Shown: piece after piece, positions 31,393 to 58,904 of the stretch
Position numbering within the stretch: position 1 is the first letter of the stretch
Layout: each line of letters opens with the position of its first letter
NCBI RefSeq assembly: GCF_034702125.1
Contig: NC_085859.1
Span: 5,911,444 to 5,975,443, forward strand
From: Engraulis encrasicolus
Lineage: Eukaryota > Chordata > Actinopteri > Clupeiformes > Engraulidae
DNA: 64,000 bases
Direction of reading: 5' to 3'
Translations under genes and position numbers: made by a program
Notes under the pieces: model-generated
What the model was told of the DNA's origin: nothing
Database searches by the model: none
The model's input: only the letters and a program-made list of their open reading frames with translations

Positions 31393-31847
31393 ATAAATGT
31401 CCAAATGTTTCACAAGTGAAGGATAACATATCAAGTGTAACATCAGTGCTGTATCCAACTCTGCTTGGAATTGATATGAATTATTATCATTTTCAAAATC
31501 TTATTATTAATTAATTATTACAATTTTCAAATCCTTCAAGCTGTACATGTTTGCTATTAAATCAAATCATTCAGGTTTTCAAAGTAGTTTAATGACAAGT
31601 AACTACTTATTAACAAACTTGGACATTCCAGCTCAACTTGGAATTAATGTTAACTAATGTCATCCTTGACTTCAGCTATGAAAGTAAAACAACGCCCCAC
31701 CATATACGTAATTAAACATTTGGCATTAACATGGGGACAGACATTTCCACAGAGATGAGAATGAATTACAACTGTTAACACCTTAGCGCAGAGCCTACTG
31801 TCCTTACTGTCACCAACATTGTAATGGCTATGTCTTAATCTGGTACT
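31393..31847. repeat. 240-bp repeat family S
   Basis: Resumes the repeat interrupted at 20,540, with the GGACATTCCAGCTCAACTTG and ACATTTCCACAGAGATGAGA phrases of the family. No gene. Confidence 0.6.
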
Positions 31848-32208
31848 TAAAGGTACACTGTGCAGGAAATGGTCAAAAAAGGTACTGCAACTATGCTGCT
31901 CATTGAAACTGGGTTGCCTATTGCCAAATTTGATCTTTTCATGAAAGTTTACTAAGTAATAAAGTAATATTTTCTATGGACCAAGTACAATCATTTTTGC
32001 AGCTAAAAATGGCTATTTCTAGAAATTCAAAATGGCAGACCATGGAAAAGATCCCCCTTTTCATGTATGAAAAGTGCAATTTTCCAGTCATAATGAATAC
32101 TTAGAATTTAATGGTGGTGGTACGAATTCATGAAAAAGGTAACATTAGTGAATGGGTAGCATGAATTCTGGAAATAAACAACTAAACATCTCACACAGTG
32201 TACCTTTA
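31848..32208 (+). repeat. interspersed repeat family R, copy
   Basis: About 360 bp between AAAGGTACACTGTGC and CACACAGTGTACCTTT, which are inverted to each other, so probably a MITE. See 19,270-19,632. Confidence 0.6.
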
Positions 32209-32255
32209 AGGCTCTCTGTAATGTCATAGCATAGAATGTATAATGTATGTGTCAT

Positions 32256-32612
32256 TAGGGCTGGGCAATATGACGATATATATCGTTATCGTGATATAAA
32301 AGTGTATATCGTGACCTTTCTCCTATATCGTTTATATCGTGATAGTAATTTTATCAGTTTTATACAATTGAATGTCATTTAATTACTTTCCATGTTGTCA
32401 CAATACACACTTTAAGTTCATGTAACTGTAAAAATAACAATAAAAAGATCCATTTTAAAGAAAGGTTGTTTTGCGACATGAACAAATAAAGAGCAAATAA
32501 AGAGAATAACTGAAAACGTATGTAATTGTGCTATATCGTGATATATATCGTTATCGTGATATAAAGTAATCCATATCGTGATATAATTTTTTTTCCATAT
32601 CTCCCAGCCCTA
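32256..32612. mobile_element. hAT-type MITE with 8-bp TSD
   Basis: 357 bp between TAGGGCTGGGCAATATG and ATATCTCCCAGCCCTA. Both flanks carry TGTGTCAT (32,248-32,255 and 32,613-32,620), an exact 8-bp duplication. The interior is made of ATATCGTGATATA-type palindromes. Confidence 0.88.
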
Positions 32613-32739
32613 TGTGTCATAGCAATGTTGTTGTGATGTACTTGAGTATTTTCAGCAAATAGTGAATAGGCCTAGCCTGGCGAGCCAGACCCGTACAGCA
32701 AAAAGCCATTAGTGTGAATAGGCCCGCCCACAACACCAA

Positions 32740-33225
32740 ATGAAGACAGCAACCCACCACCACCACACCAAACCAGAAATACAAATGGCCAAATGTTTCA
32801 TAAATGACAACAGAAAATAATTCAATGAATAATGTCATCAGTGGTGTATGATCCAACTCAGCTTGTGTTTGACATGGAATACAGTAGTTGGCATTAATAT
32901 GGGAACAGACATTTCCACAGAGATGAGAAAGAATTACAACAGTTAAACAATCTGCAGACAAATGCATCAAACTCAATTTGATAACTACAGCTACACATTG
33001 CATAAGCAATACAACACCTCACCACCACTACTACACCAAACCAGAAATATAAAAGTCCAAATGTTTCATAAATGGTGATGGAGAATAAATCTGGTATAAT
33101 GTCATCAGTGGTGTTTGACATGGAATACAGCAGTTGGTATTAATATGGGAACAGACATTTCCACAGAGATGAGAAAGAATTACAACAGTTAAACAATCTG
33201 AAGACAAACTCACCAAACACATCTG
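32740..33225. repeat. 240-bp repeat family S, two tandem units
   Basis: The segment with GGGAACAGACATTTCCACAG occurs twice about 240 bp apart; it also matches, inverted, the 3' flank of finTRIM C (about 48,750-49,030). The last bases before the gap (33,226-33,236) match the TIR of the element at 44,750-46,262. Confidence 0.75.
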
Positions 33226-33236
33226 GGGCCTCATTT

Positions 33237-33336
33237 NNNNNNNNNNNNNNNNNNNNNNNNNNNNNNNNNNNNNNNNNNNNNNNNNNNNNNNNNNNNNNNN
33301 NNNNNNNNNNNNNNNNNNNNNNNNNNNNNNNNNNNN
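33237..33336. other. assembly gap, 100 N
   Basis: A 100-N placeholder. The right side starts inside a mirrored copy of finTRIM B intron 2, so finTRIM C exons 1 and 2 are probably lost or unassembled here. Single N also at 40,235, 50,304, 50,609 and 62,003. Confidence 0.99.
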
Positions 33337-33698
33337 CGGAGCATGGTGGATTCTGAGACAGCGATGCGCACGCAGCCAAATTACGTCATATCAGTTTACG
33401 AACTCTAAAGGGTTCAATTCAGAATGAATGGGCAGGAAATGGTGAACTAGGTGAACTGCAGGCATGGGTAAAATATGGAATGGGGAGGCCGTTCGTAAAA
33501 AATGCTAGTTTCTGTACAAGTGAATGGTGCATGGTCGATTTTGCTCCAACAATGCGCACGCAGCCAAATTACGTCATATCTGTTTACAAACAGTAAAGGG
33601 GTCTATACGGTATATAGGTCACATTGTTTACCAGGATTTAATTGCAATTTAATTAAGTCACCAATTACACAACCCCATATAATTGTATTGATTGATAG

Positions 33699-34214
33699 TG
33701 TAATGGCGAATCCAGTAAAAGCCATGAGGCAGGGGGGCAGTAGGTGACCGACGCACATTCCAATATAAGCACGCACGGAGAGGTGAAGTAAAGTTGTTGT
33801 TGTTGTTGTTTTATTCACACAGTCCGGTTGACTTTCCAAACATAATCAAACAAAGGCTGTCCAAAGTAAAGTAAATATCAGCACTTTGTCTGTCCAATAT
33901 TGTTCTATTTTGAGTCTATTTTGTGGTCACAAAACTGTTCCTGCTCACCCTCCTACCTGCCGAACACAAAGTGAGCTTCCTAATTTAAAGTGCTCACACT
34001 CGCGCCACAGGCACGTCCAAGGGGTGTGTTCTGTCACGTGACAGGTTGGCTGGTAAGCAGGTACAGGTGTCCTACATCAAAGCAAATGAGGCAATTGTGC
34101 CGTTTCCTACCAAAACAATACAACATTTTACACTAATAAATGACATTCATAACATTGCAACTAGACACTTTTTCACCTTCCAAAATAACAAAAAACACAA
34201 ATATGGCTCCTACA
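33699..34214. mobile_element. solo LTR with 5-bp TSD
   Basis: A 516-bp insertion begins TGTAATGGCG and ends GGCTCCTACA (TG...CA) between GATAG copies at 33,694-33,698 and 34,215-34,219. The mirrored locus B has a single uninterrupted GATAG. Family unknown; different from the LTR at 62,326-63,439. Confidence 0.85.
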
Positions 34215-34467
34215 GATAGTGTGATATCCTACAGTGGCTGTAGCAATCATCACACTTGAAAGGTTGTCTCTTTTGAGTTCGTGCCGTTTAATATTTCACA
34301 CACTCATACAACAACCTAACATGTCTCTAGCTAGTGGCTTGATGTATCTTCTTCTCTCTACTAACTGATGTCCCCATAAGTCTTGCATTATATAGGTAGG
34401 GAGCTCCCCCTAGAGGCGTTAACCATGAATGTTAATAAATGTGGTCTAACTACCACAGATAGTAATA

Positions 34468-34570
<103 letters not shown>

Positions 34571-34576
34571 TATCAG

Positions 34577-48436
<13,860 letters not shown>

Positions 48437-48483
48437 GGCCCCTACAGTAAATTCTGCTCCTGTGGGACCTCTGCATTCCTCTC

Positions 48484-48678
<195 letters not shown>

Positions 48679-48749
48679 TGAGGAGTCCTGCACTCGTTTT
48701 GCATACGTGCAATGTGTAGCTGTAGTTATCAAATTGAGTTTGTTGCGTT

Positions 48750-49440
48750 TGTCTGCAGATTGTTCAACTGTTGTAATATTTTCTCATCTCTGTGGAAATG
48801 TCTGTTCCCATATTAATACATACTGCTGTATTCCATGTCAAACAGACTGATGACATTAGACCAGATTTATTCTCCATCATCATTTATGAAACATTTGGTG
48901 TAGTAGTGGTGGTGTGGTGTTGTATTGCTTATACATTGTTTTGTGTTTACATTAACGTTTATGTTGTCAATGCTGATATTAGTATCACATTCAAGTTGGA
49001 TGCTATAACCAGGTGATATTACATTAGATTTGTTCTCAACCATTTATTTGTTACTTCTGGTGGGGTGTTGTTTTACTTTTATAGTTGATGTCGATCATGA
49101 CATTAGTTAATATAATTTCCAAGCTGAGTTGGATCTTACACCACTGATGACATGCCAGTAGATTTGTTATTCACCACTTATGACACATTTGGACATTTGT
49201 ATTGTATTTTAGTAGTTTTGCATTCATAGTTGATGTTAATGGTATTAATATCACATACAATCAAATACACCAATGACGATATAACATTACATTTGTTATT
49301 CATCATTTATGACACATTTGGATATTTATATTGTATTTTAGTATGGTGGCGGTGGCATGATGTCACTTTTATACCGGTCTGGTAGTTGTTGTCAATGTAT
49401 GGAATTATATAAAATGTATAAAATAAATGCAGTTAATATC
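48750..49440. repeat. 240-bp repeat family S in finTRIM C 3' flank
   Basis: About three diverged units (CTCTGTGGAAATGTCTGTTC, TATGACACATTTGGACATTT) in the orientation opposite to 32,740-33,225. The following 49,440-49,720 has no recognisable feature. Confidence 0.65.
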
Positions 49441-49729
49441 AGTCTGGTATTTGTCTATGTAAGCTCATAAGAACTCTTAAGGTTGATTAAGGAGAATATG
49501 ACCCATATTGCCAACTACTGTATGAAGGAGTCGCTTTAGAGACAAGTCATCTGGTATTGGAGGATGGTCACATGTTCAGAAGTCTGTAAAACAGACACAT
49601 TAGTCAACTGTTGTCAACATCATAAAGGTTTGCTGCTGTGGTCATGTGTCATAGTGCAGCTGTAGCCTATGCAGCCTTTGGCCACTAGGGTGCAGTATGT
49701 GCCCAACTAACCGGCTCTGCATTACGGTA

Positions 49730-49965
49730 CAAGGGGACAGTTGTACCAGGCCGGGGGGCCAAAGGGGACTGTTGTTCCGCGGCGGGGGGCCAAAGGGGAC
49801 AGTTGTACCAGGCCGGGGGGCCAAAGGGGACAGTTGTACCGGGGCAGGGGGCCAAAGGGGACAGTTGTACCGGTGGAGGGGGGCCAAAGGGGACAGTTGT
49901 ACCGGGGCAGGGCTGTCGAAGGGGACAGTTGTATCGGGGCGGGGCTGTCAAAGGGGACAGTTGTT
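49730..49965. repeat. 31-bp GC-rich minisatellite
   Basis: Eight units of AAGGGGACAGTTGTACC plus a variable GGGGCNGGG part. Long ORFs on both strands are artefacts of the repeat. Confidence 0.92.
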
Positions 49966-50096
49966 GGCCAAATAGGCTATCATCATCATCCATTGATTGT
50001 TATACCAACGTGGTTCAGTTCAGTAGAGCATCTTTATAACATATTCATAAAAACAGACTGGTTTTCAGTAAAGGTTATTTCCTTGTTCACCAGAAA

Positions 50097-50232
<136 letters not shown>

Positions 50233-50868
50233 GGTTGTACTGGTTTTCAGTCCTTTCCTTGTTCACCAGCCTCAGTGTGTTCCATTACGACCTTCTGAAA
50301 AGTNAAATCAAGTAGGTAGCAGGCTTCACTCAGGTTTCTTGATAACTTTTAAAGGTAAATGAATACTTAGAATCACTTAGATTCACACGCCAAAACGCGT
50401 GTGTGCACAGGAATAAAGAAGAAAAAATGTATGCAAGGTGCCCCCCCCCCCCCCCCTTTTCTTTGACCTTCTGAAAAATGCCATTACTCACAGGCAGTGA
50501 AGTTGATTCTGGTTTAAAAAGGGTGTCTTCCTCCGTCCAAACAGGCTATCAACATCCATTGATTGTTATATTAATGCCTGTAGTGGTTCATGTTCATTCA
50601 TGTTTTATNAGCTGCACGTCATTGTGCTTTCTGGAATGCTGCTTGGCCCATTTTGAGCCTGATGCTTATTATTGTAAATGATCATGCAAGCTCATGTGTT
50701 GATGTTGTTGCTTTTTGGGGATCTTATTTGCTGTTGTCTCTTTGCTTGTGTTTTTAATGACTATGGCGTGTTAGCCAGATATATGACTCAGCCCATGGCA
50801 TGCCCCTATTGTTTACACCCCCACACTGTTAATTTGCTTCCTGGTTCACTTACGCACACGCACGCACG

Positions 50869-50986
<118 letters not shown>

Positions 50987-51344
50987 GCGTGACTGAGAGC
51001 AATGCAGCACAACAGGTTGGGCTCCTCTATATTATATTCACACACTGAAGCACGCAACCTTTCTGCCCTATTTTTTATAAAACATGTTCTGGTGTGAGAA
51101 AAGTATATTAATCTTTTAATCTTCAACTCGGATATGGAAGATAAAACAATTTCCTGATATGTACACACACAAACACATCTTTCAGTTTTAAGGGTTAAAG
51201 TCATAAGGGTTATTATTGTGCTCTACCAAGCCCAGAGGACTGAGGCCTGTGGTTTACTTGCAGCAGGATACACATGCGTCCACATTTCCTGTACAAACAC
51301 ATTGCCATTTTTACTTTATCTTATTTTTTTGTGTGGTAGTATCA

Positions 51345-51402
51345 CACCTGAGCACCAAGTGCACACTCTAAGAAGCAGCAGAATGTCATCTGACTCCTCA
51401 AC
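51345..51402 (-). repeat. inverted copy of the finTRIM D leader
   Basis: CCAAGTGCACACTCTAAGAA followed by GCAGCAGAATGTCA is the reverse complement, with few changes, of 51,785-51,845, just before the finTRIM D start codon. Confidence 0.7.
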
Positions 51403-51534
51403 ACATTTGGTGTGGCTTGAACACGGGGGTGATTTCACATCACATGACCAACAGTAGGGTGGCATCAGGTAAAATGGGACATCAGGTAAAATGGGCCAGT
51501 CAAGGTTTGGGGGTTCCAGCACCTCTGGAAATGA

Positions 51535-51660
<126 letters not shown>

Positions 51661-51858
51661 GCCACCTGATTGACCACACCCACATCCATCCTCACCTGGT
51701 CCTACATTCCAACATTCCATCTGATAACAAGGATGTTTCTGATTGGCTAATCCCCAACCCCTCCCTCCCTGGGCTCCTCCTTAGTGTTCTGAGGAAGTCA
51801 GCTGTCACTCTGCTGCTGCTTCTCAGAGTGTGCACTTGGTTTTCTGAAGAGCTACAAC

Positions 51859-54800
51859 ATGGCGTCTGCGTCTTCCCTGGAGGAGGAGTCCTTCACTTGT
51901 CCAGTCTGTCTGGAGCTGTTGAAGGATCCAGTGACAATTCCATGCGGACATAATTTCTGTATGAAGTGCATTAAGGGCTGCTGGGATCAGGAGGATAGTA
52001 AAAGAAAATACAGCTGTCCTCTGTGCAAAGACACCTTCGACTCCAGGCCTGTCCTCCGCAAAAACCCTCTGATTGCTGAAATGGTGGAGAAGTTCGGGAA
52101 GACCAGCATCCAAGCTGCTGCTCCTGCTCGTTGTTATGCCAAACCTGGAGATGTGGCGTGCAATGTCTGCACCGGGAGAAAACTCAAAGCTGTCAAGTCC
52201 TGTCTAGAGTGTCTCGTGTCATATTGTGACACTCATTTAAAAGTTCATGATGAAGCTATTCCAGGTAGAAGTCACACCATGGTCGATGCCACTGGCCAGC
52301 TACAGGAGAGGATCTGCCCCCGTCATAAGAAGGTTTTTGAAATATTCTGTCGCACCGACCAGAGTTGCATTTGCTATCTGTGTACTATGGATAATCATAG
52401 AGGCCACGACACGATTGCGGCTACAGCAGAGTGGAGTCATAAAAAGGTAAGACATAGAAATACAAGCATGCTCGGCTGTTATTTTTATAGTTTATGCAGA
52501 GGCCATGTAATCAGCATATAACTCGTAAGTAATCATAAGTAAACAAAATGCAGTTTTTGAATGAGGAATGAATTATCTTTGCCCCTTTGACAGGCAACTT
52601 TGGTTTTAACCGAGAGAGAGTTTATTAGATAAAAGGGTTCAATGTCTGACATTCTGTTAAACATTGACAGACTTCAGTGTAGCCTAATTCCTACCTGTCT
52701 TACAGGTTCTGCCAGTCTGTCGCGTGTTTAATGTCAATCTGAGGTCATGCTGCATCAGCTGCTTGGGAATAATTTGTGCCAAACAATTTCATCTCACTCA
52801 ACAGTGCACCCTATAGCACCCTCCGATATAGATGATTGGTTCAAAATATGCTGTTTTGATTCCTGATGTTCCAGGATGGTTTGGGTAACAGCCAGAAGAG
52901 ATGCCGGCAGATAATCCAGTTGAAGGAGAAGGAGCTGCAGGAACTGAGGAAGGCTGTGAAGACTCTCAAGGTGAGAACTGACCAGAAGAGAAGACCTGCA
53001 GAAGATCTGGAGCAATTTTCTGTGTATAGGCCTATAGCGAGAGAGTAGTTATGAGCTGTGACCCAAACATGGCTTCAATGCTGTTTGCCAGAGGAACTAA
53101 TGTTCACAACCCTACCCATCACAATGGACACCTGGTGTTGTTTTGGACTTGCTGTGGACCAGGCCAAGGCCGTCTCTCAGGCGGATAAGATCTGGTGCAC
53201 AGTGGGGATAGGACTACCCAGTGCCACCCCCCCCCTCCCTCAACTTCAACGCGTCCTCTGTCTTATCTGCAACCTCTCTCCCTTCCCCATCTCCAACCCC
53301 CCCACCCCCACCCCCCGGTTCATACGAATGTTTGTCTCTACTGCTTTTTTTTTGCTAAAATATGAGGTTTTTTTCATCTATGCCTTGATGTTATAACTCT
53401 ATAATATGAAGACATGGACAAATTTTTTACCCTCATCCTTTCCCAATGTGTATTAAACTTGAGCCTAGGTGGTGGAGGTGTGTTAGTGGCGGCGCTCGTA
53501 TGAGCAGCGGCCCTGGGGTACATGTACAGTGTATTCTAAAACGCAATTTCGTTTGTCAAATTTATTTGTCAATGACAATAAAAGCTCTTGATTCTTGATA
53601 TAGGCTACATTGCTTGCCAGGATTCAATCACAATTTTATTAATTTATCAATTACACAACCCAGTAGGATTGTAGTAGCCTACTTATAGTAGTGATCTCTC
53701 TCTCTCTCTCTCTCTCTCTCCCCTTTCTCTGGTGCACAGACAGCAGTAGACGAGAGTGATAAGATGTTTGCTGAGATGATTCGCTCAATTGAGAGAAGGT
53801 GCTCTGAGGTGACAGAGCTGATCAGAGCTCAGGAGAAGGCTGAGGTGAGTCGTGCTGAAGGAATCCTGAAGCGACTGGAGCAGGAGATTGCTGAGCTGAA
53901 GAGGACAGATGCTGAGATGAAGCAGCTTTCACTGACACAGGATTCCATCTATTTTCTTAAGGTAGACAGCATCACTTTTAGAGAGTACAAAACATGGCTA
54001 TACACAGCGATAATGTTAATGAGCCCATTTATATGCATATCAATAAACGGTTTGTAATCAGGTTTTTGGAGTAACCAGCTTATTCAAGTGCTCATGTAAA
54101 CTGAATAAACAGTTTATTGCCGCTATCGGTTTATGAGAATTCGCACAGGTAGGTTTTTGTCTAATAAACTGATTAAATGATTTGGTAACACTTCCAAATA
54201 AGGGGCCATAATTAACAGTAAAGTAGCTACAACCTAATACTTAAGTTAGGGTGAATAATCATTACTTAATGCCACATTAGACACATATTGATTGTTATTA
54301 ATGCACATGTTGAACATTAGCCAGCAGTTACTTAACTATTAGATAAATATTACCTTGTGTTACAAGTTAATAGCATATTATTATTTGACTAATATATAAG
54401 TAAGGGCACAGTTAATAGTTAAGTAGCATACTTAACTAAGGACCAAAATTAACACTTACTTAATACAAAAGTAAGGCATAACAAATGTTTAAATAATGGA
54501 TAAATATTGGTGTTTGGGACCCTTATATTAGAGTTGTCTGAGGATAACTAATGGTTAGTTAATAGATAGATATTGGTGTTTGGGACCCTTATAATAGAGT
54601 TGGCTGAGCATACCTGATGGTTAAGTAATTCATCTACTGTGACATCTAGTTTTCACTCGTTCAAATCACTGTAATAGTGGCAACAGATAATTAACTATTA
54701 ACTGTACCCTTACTTATCTATTAGTTAAATAATTATATGCTATGAATTTGTGACACATGGTACAGTTTAACAAACATCTCCCTGATGCACTGACTTGGAC

Positions 54801-57800
54801 ACATCATCAGTGTGGTTTCCTGAAGTCACTGGGTGTTTCGGGTCTTACAACAGACACCCTCAACCAGGCGACCCGACCAGGGCTGATCAGACCCCGGCCT
54901 GTGTCCGAGTGGCGTTCTACTGCCCCCACTTCTCTCCCCTCCTCAGCCAGTCATCAGGATGCTCTCTCTGCAGCCTCTGCGTTATTATTCATGGCTCTCT
55001 TTCGATTGACACCTGTTATGCCTAGTGTGCCGTAGGCTTTACTCAGGGAGTGGCTGGCAAATCCCCGGCTCCCCACCTCCACTGGCATGCACCTGGTCCT
55101 CCAGCCATTCCTTCGACAGTCCTCCACCAGCGCCTGGTACTTCTCCCTCTTTCTCTCCGGTGCCTCCTCCATTCTGTCCTCCCACGGAACTGTTAACTCG
55201 AGCATGACGAGTTGCTTTGTGGCCTCAGAGACTAAGATGATGTCTGGTCTCAAGTTGGTCTGGGTGATGTGCTGTGGGATTTTCAGCTGCCTCTCCAGAT
55301 CAACTGTCATGACCCAGTCTCGGGCCGTGGAGAGCAACCCGGTCGAGCAGTTCTTTGGTACTTTCTCTGTCTTCTGTCCTTCCTTTATGAACTGGCTTTA
55401 GCTGTAGCTTGGGTATACCAGCTGTCCTTAATCCCCTTGCTGATTGCCTCCGCTATAGATTTGAGGACCTTATAGTGCCTCCATCGGTCCTGACCCTCAC
55501 TCAGCACCTTGGAGCAGCTGCTCAGGATGCTCCGATGTCCCCGTCTTGGAGCATAGGGTGCATGCAGGTGTTTCCATTTTGCCCCAGGTGTAAATGTTTG
55601 ATGGGCTTGGCAACACATCATAAACACCTTGGATCAATAACTTGATCCTCTGTGGGTTCCACTACCAGATGTCCTTCCAGGTGATGTGCCGCTCCGTTGC
55701 CTGCTCCCACTTCATCCAGGCTCCTTGCTGCTTCATGGCCACTGCTCTGCTGGTTCGCTCCTCCTCCACTGAAGATCGCACCTCCTCCTGTACCAGACTC
55801 CTCCTCTCCCTCCTAGTGGCAGACTCGTATTTGGTAGATGTTAACATCCCAAGCCCTGTTCTACCTTGTGCCACTCTGCCGAGGATGGCCTTGTGCGTAG
55901 CCCCTTAATGCGCGCCGTACCTCCAGTGGCACGCTGTAATAGTCATTGAAATGTAACTACCATAGCACTACAATACTATGACACAACACAGGCTTTTTAG
56001 TAATGCACCACAACTTGGTCATTACCATACTGGTAACAACAAATGTATAAAGCCGTGTCTTAAGGGGTTAGACCCTCACGAATACATTTAGCACTAATTT
56101 ACAGAGGTTTGAACATATTGTATGTGCATTATTATCAACTTATTACACAATGTCACCTTTCAAATTTGACCCCCTCAAGCACCCCCCGCCTGATGTCTCC
56201 CTAACTTCCTAGGATGAGTGGACATCCAAACATGAACATATCCTTATCAGCGTGGTCTCAAAATGTCTGTTACAATCCAAGGTTTATGAGACTGTGGTCT
56301 TTTTTTTACTTTATTTCAACCACAAGTTGTACAACTCCACTCAAACTAAACCACTTTATTGTGAAAAAAATGATCATGTTTTTCCCCCTCAGGAATTGTG
56401 CTGTTTTTGCCCACACTTCCATATTTTTCACATGATCAATGGTATTCCACATGATCCCCAGACTCTGCTGATTACATGGGCAGCACTGGGGTGGCTCTGT
56501 GACATTCCTACCCTGAAAGACAAGCCTTAGAAGAGAAGTAGGCAGGTCCTGTTTTACACAGCTTCGTATTGGCTCATTTGCTTTGAATGACTGCAGCTCC
56601 CTCAAAGCAAGAGCTAGAAACTCCATTCAAAGACTGAGTGATAGCCCAGAGTCCAGGTTTTCAAATGAGTCATATAGCTCTTCTGTATTACACCCAGGGA
56701 CAAAGGAATCTCAAATCTGCTCAACAATACCCCTTTCTTACCATGTTTTTACTGTACATAGTGTACAGTACCGTACAGTACTGTACAGCAACATCTCTGT
56801 TATACTACCCAATAGGCATATCCAACCATGGCTGATGATTGTATAACTCCTCAAGGAGTATGTTTTCATATGTGACTATGATAAAGCTTCTAGCTCAAAA
56901 GGTTATTGTACAGTAAGACCTTATATGGGGGGTGCATTTTGACTAACTAAAAAAAATACAAAAAGACACTTGGTAAAACGCATGTGTATATCCACACATA
57001 ATTGTCTTGGTAAAGGTCATATATAGATGTAGCAAGTTCTCCTTTGACAAACAGCTTCAGTAGACCTGTGATTAAGTCTTAAATATGTTTCCAAGGCCAA
57101 ATGTATCAGCTATACTGCTGAAATGTAGTAATTTCTAGGGGGTCTTCATGAACGCATTTCAGAAAAAAAAAGTACATCACAAAATCTTCCTGTCACTTCC
57201 TGAAGATTCTACAGAGTCTCTACTTTCAAATGGTACCAGCCACTTCATGATAGGTCAAAGTATGCAGACACAGGAACCATTTAAGTAGACATTGTGCAAA
57301 ACCTTAAAAAAAACCTCAAAAATAGCCCCGAAGCTTAAGAGGTTAATGAATAAATATTACGGAAATATTGTTGTCTGTAGATTGCGTACCCATCATGCAC
57401 TGTACTTCTTGGAGCTAATATTCTCAAACATTAACTTAATTATCACAAAGGAATGGTTGAGTTTCGCTTCAAAACTATTACTCTTCATAATGTTCTGCAT
57501 TTATTGTTGGGTTTTTACCATTAAAACTAATAAGTGTTATATGAAAAAATTACATCTCATCACCCCAATATCATTGAGAAGTGTACGTCCAATCCTTGCA
57601 ATATAATGGCTCCTGTTACCACTATAACAGTGATTTGAAAGAGTGAAAACTAGATGTCACAGTAGATTAATTACTTAACTAATGGGTATGCTCAGCCAAA
57701 TCTATTATAAGGGTCCCAAACACCAATATCTATCGATTAATTAACCATTAGTTATCCTCAGCCAACTCTAATATAAGGGTCCCAAACACCAATATCTATC

Positions 57801-58815
57801 TATTAATTAACCATTAGTTATCCTCAGCCAACTCTAATATAAGGGTCCCAAATCCCATTATTTATCTAGTATTTATCCATTAGTTATGCCTTACTTTTGT
57901 ATTAAGTAAGTGTTAATTTTGGTCCTTAGTTAAGTATGACCTGATAGCTACTTAACTATTAACTGTGCCCTTACTTATCTATTAGTTAAATAATAATATG
58001 CTATTATCTTGTAACACAAGGTAATAGTTATCTAATAGTTAATTAACTGCTTACTAATGTTCAACATATGCATTAATAACAATTAATATGTGTCTAATGT
58101 GGCATTAAATAATGATTATTAACCCTTACTTAAGTATTAGGTTGTAGCTACTTTACTTAATTATGGCACCTTATTTGGAAGTGTTACCAATGATTTCTTA
58201 AGACATATATGCACATTAAACAGGTTATTATCGGGTTACTGACATTCCAGAATGATATGTATCTTCAAGCCTTAAATTCTAGATTCGTGTCACACACTTG
58301 AGTGGGACAAATGCAACCGACAGACTGCATATGAACAGTGATAAACCGTTCACTCCAATAACCTGTTTATTCCAATGACTGTATAATTGTGGTAATGTAC
58401 TCGAAATCGGCTCACTGTCCTGCTGATCAAGGGTTCATGTCAGTAGGTCTATCTCACCCTATTATATGTGTTTGTGTGCCTCTGTGCAGAACATTGTGTC
58501 CATCACTGGTAGGCCTTACAGCACAACTTCAACCAGCGTGACCGTCAGCCAAAGCTTCTCCTTGGAGCCTCTGAAGGAATCGTTGTCTGCACTGAAGATG
58601 CAGCTGGAGGAGAAATTAAATTCAGTCTTCAAGCAGGAAATAGTCAAGATATCTGCAACAGGTTTGTCAACGTAGAAATTATAACATTTCCAACATCAGC
58701 ATTTCCAATTAAGTGTTTAGGCGAGACATGGCCATTTCATAATTTTGTGTGTGTCTTGTAGCAGTGAGACATGTGCAGATCATCCAAAACATACAGCGTA
58801 AGTCAGCATCAACAG

Positions 58816-58904
<89 letters not shown>

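Larger units (their letters stand above)
54010..58440. mobile_element. 4.4-kb nested insertion in finTRIM D intron 3
   Basis: Introns 3 of B and C are under 95 nt and match D only at its two edges (up to AAAACATGGCT at about 53,999 and from CATGTCAGTAGGTCT at about 58,436). Everything between is inserted. The outer parts (54,010-54,181 and 58,191-58,440) share inverted motifs such as GATAAACCG and CCAATAACCTG, suggesting an outer element holding the one at 54,182-58,190. Confidence 0.7.

Noticed and set aside
57292..57606. 104-codon ORF inside the long-TIR element
   Set aside because: AT-rich, no domain recognised, hydrophobic stretch could be chance.
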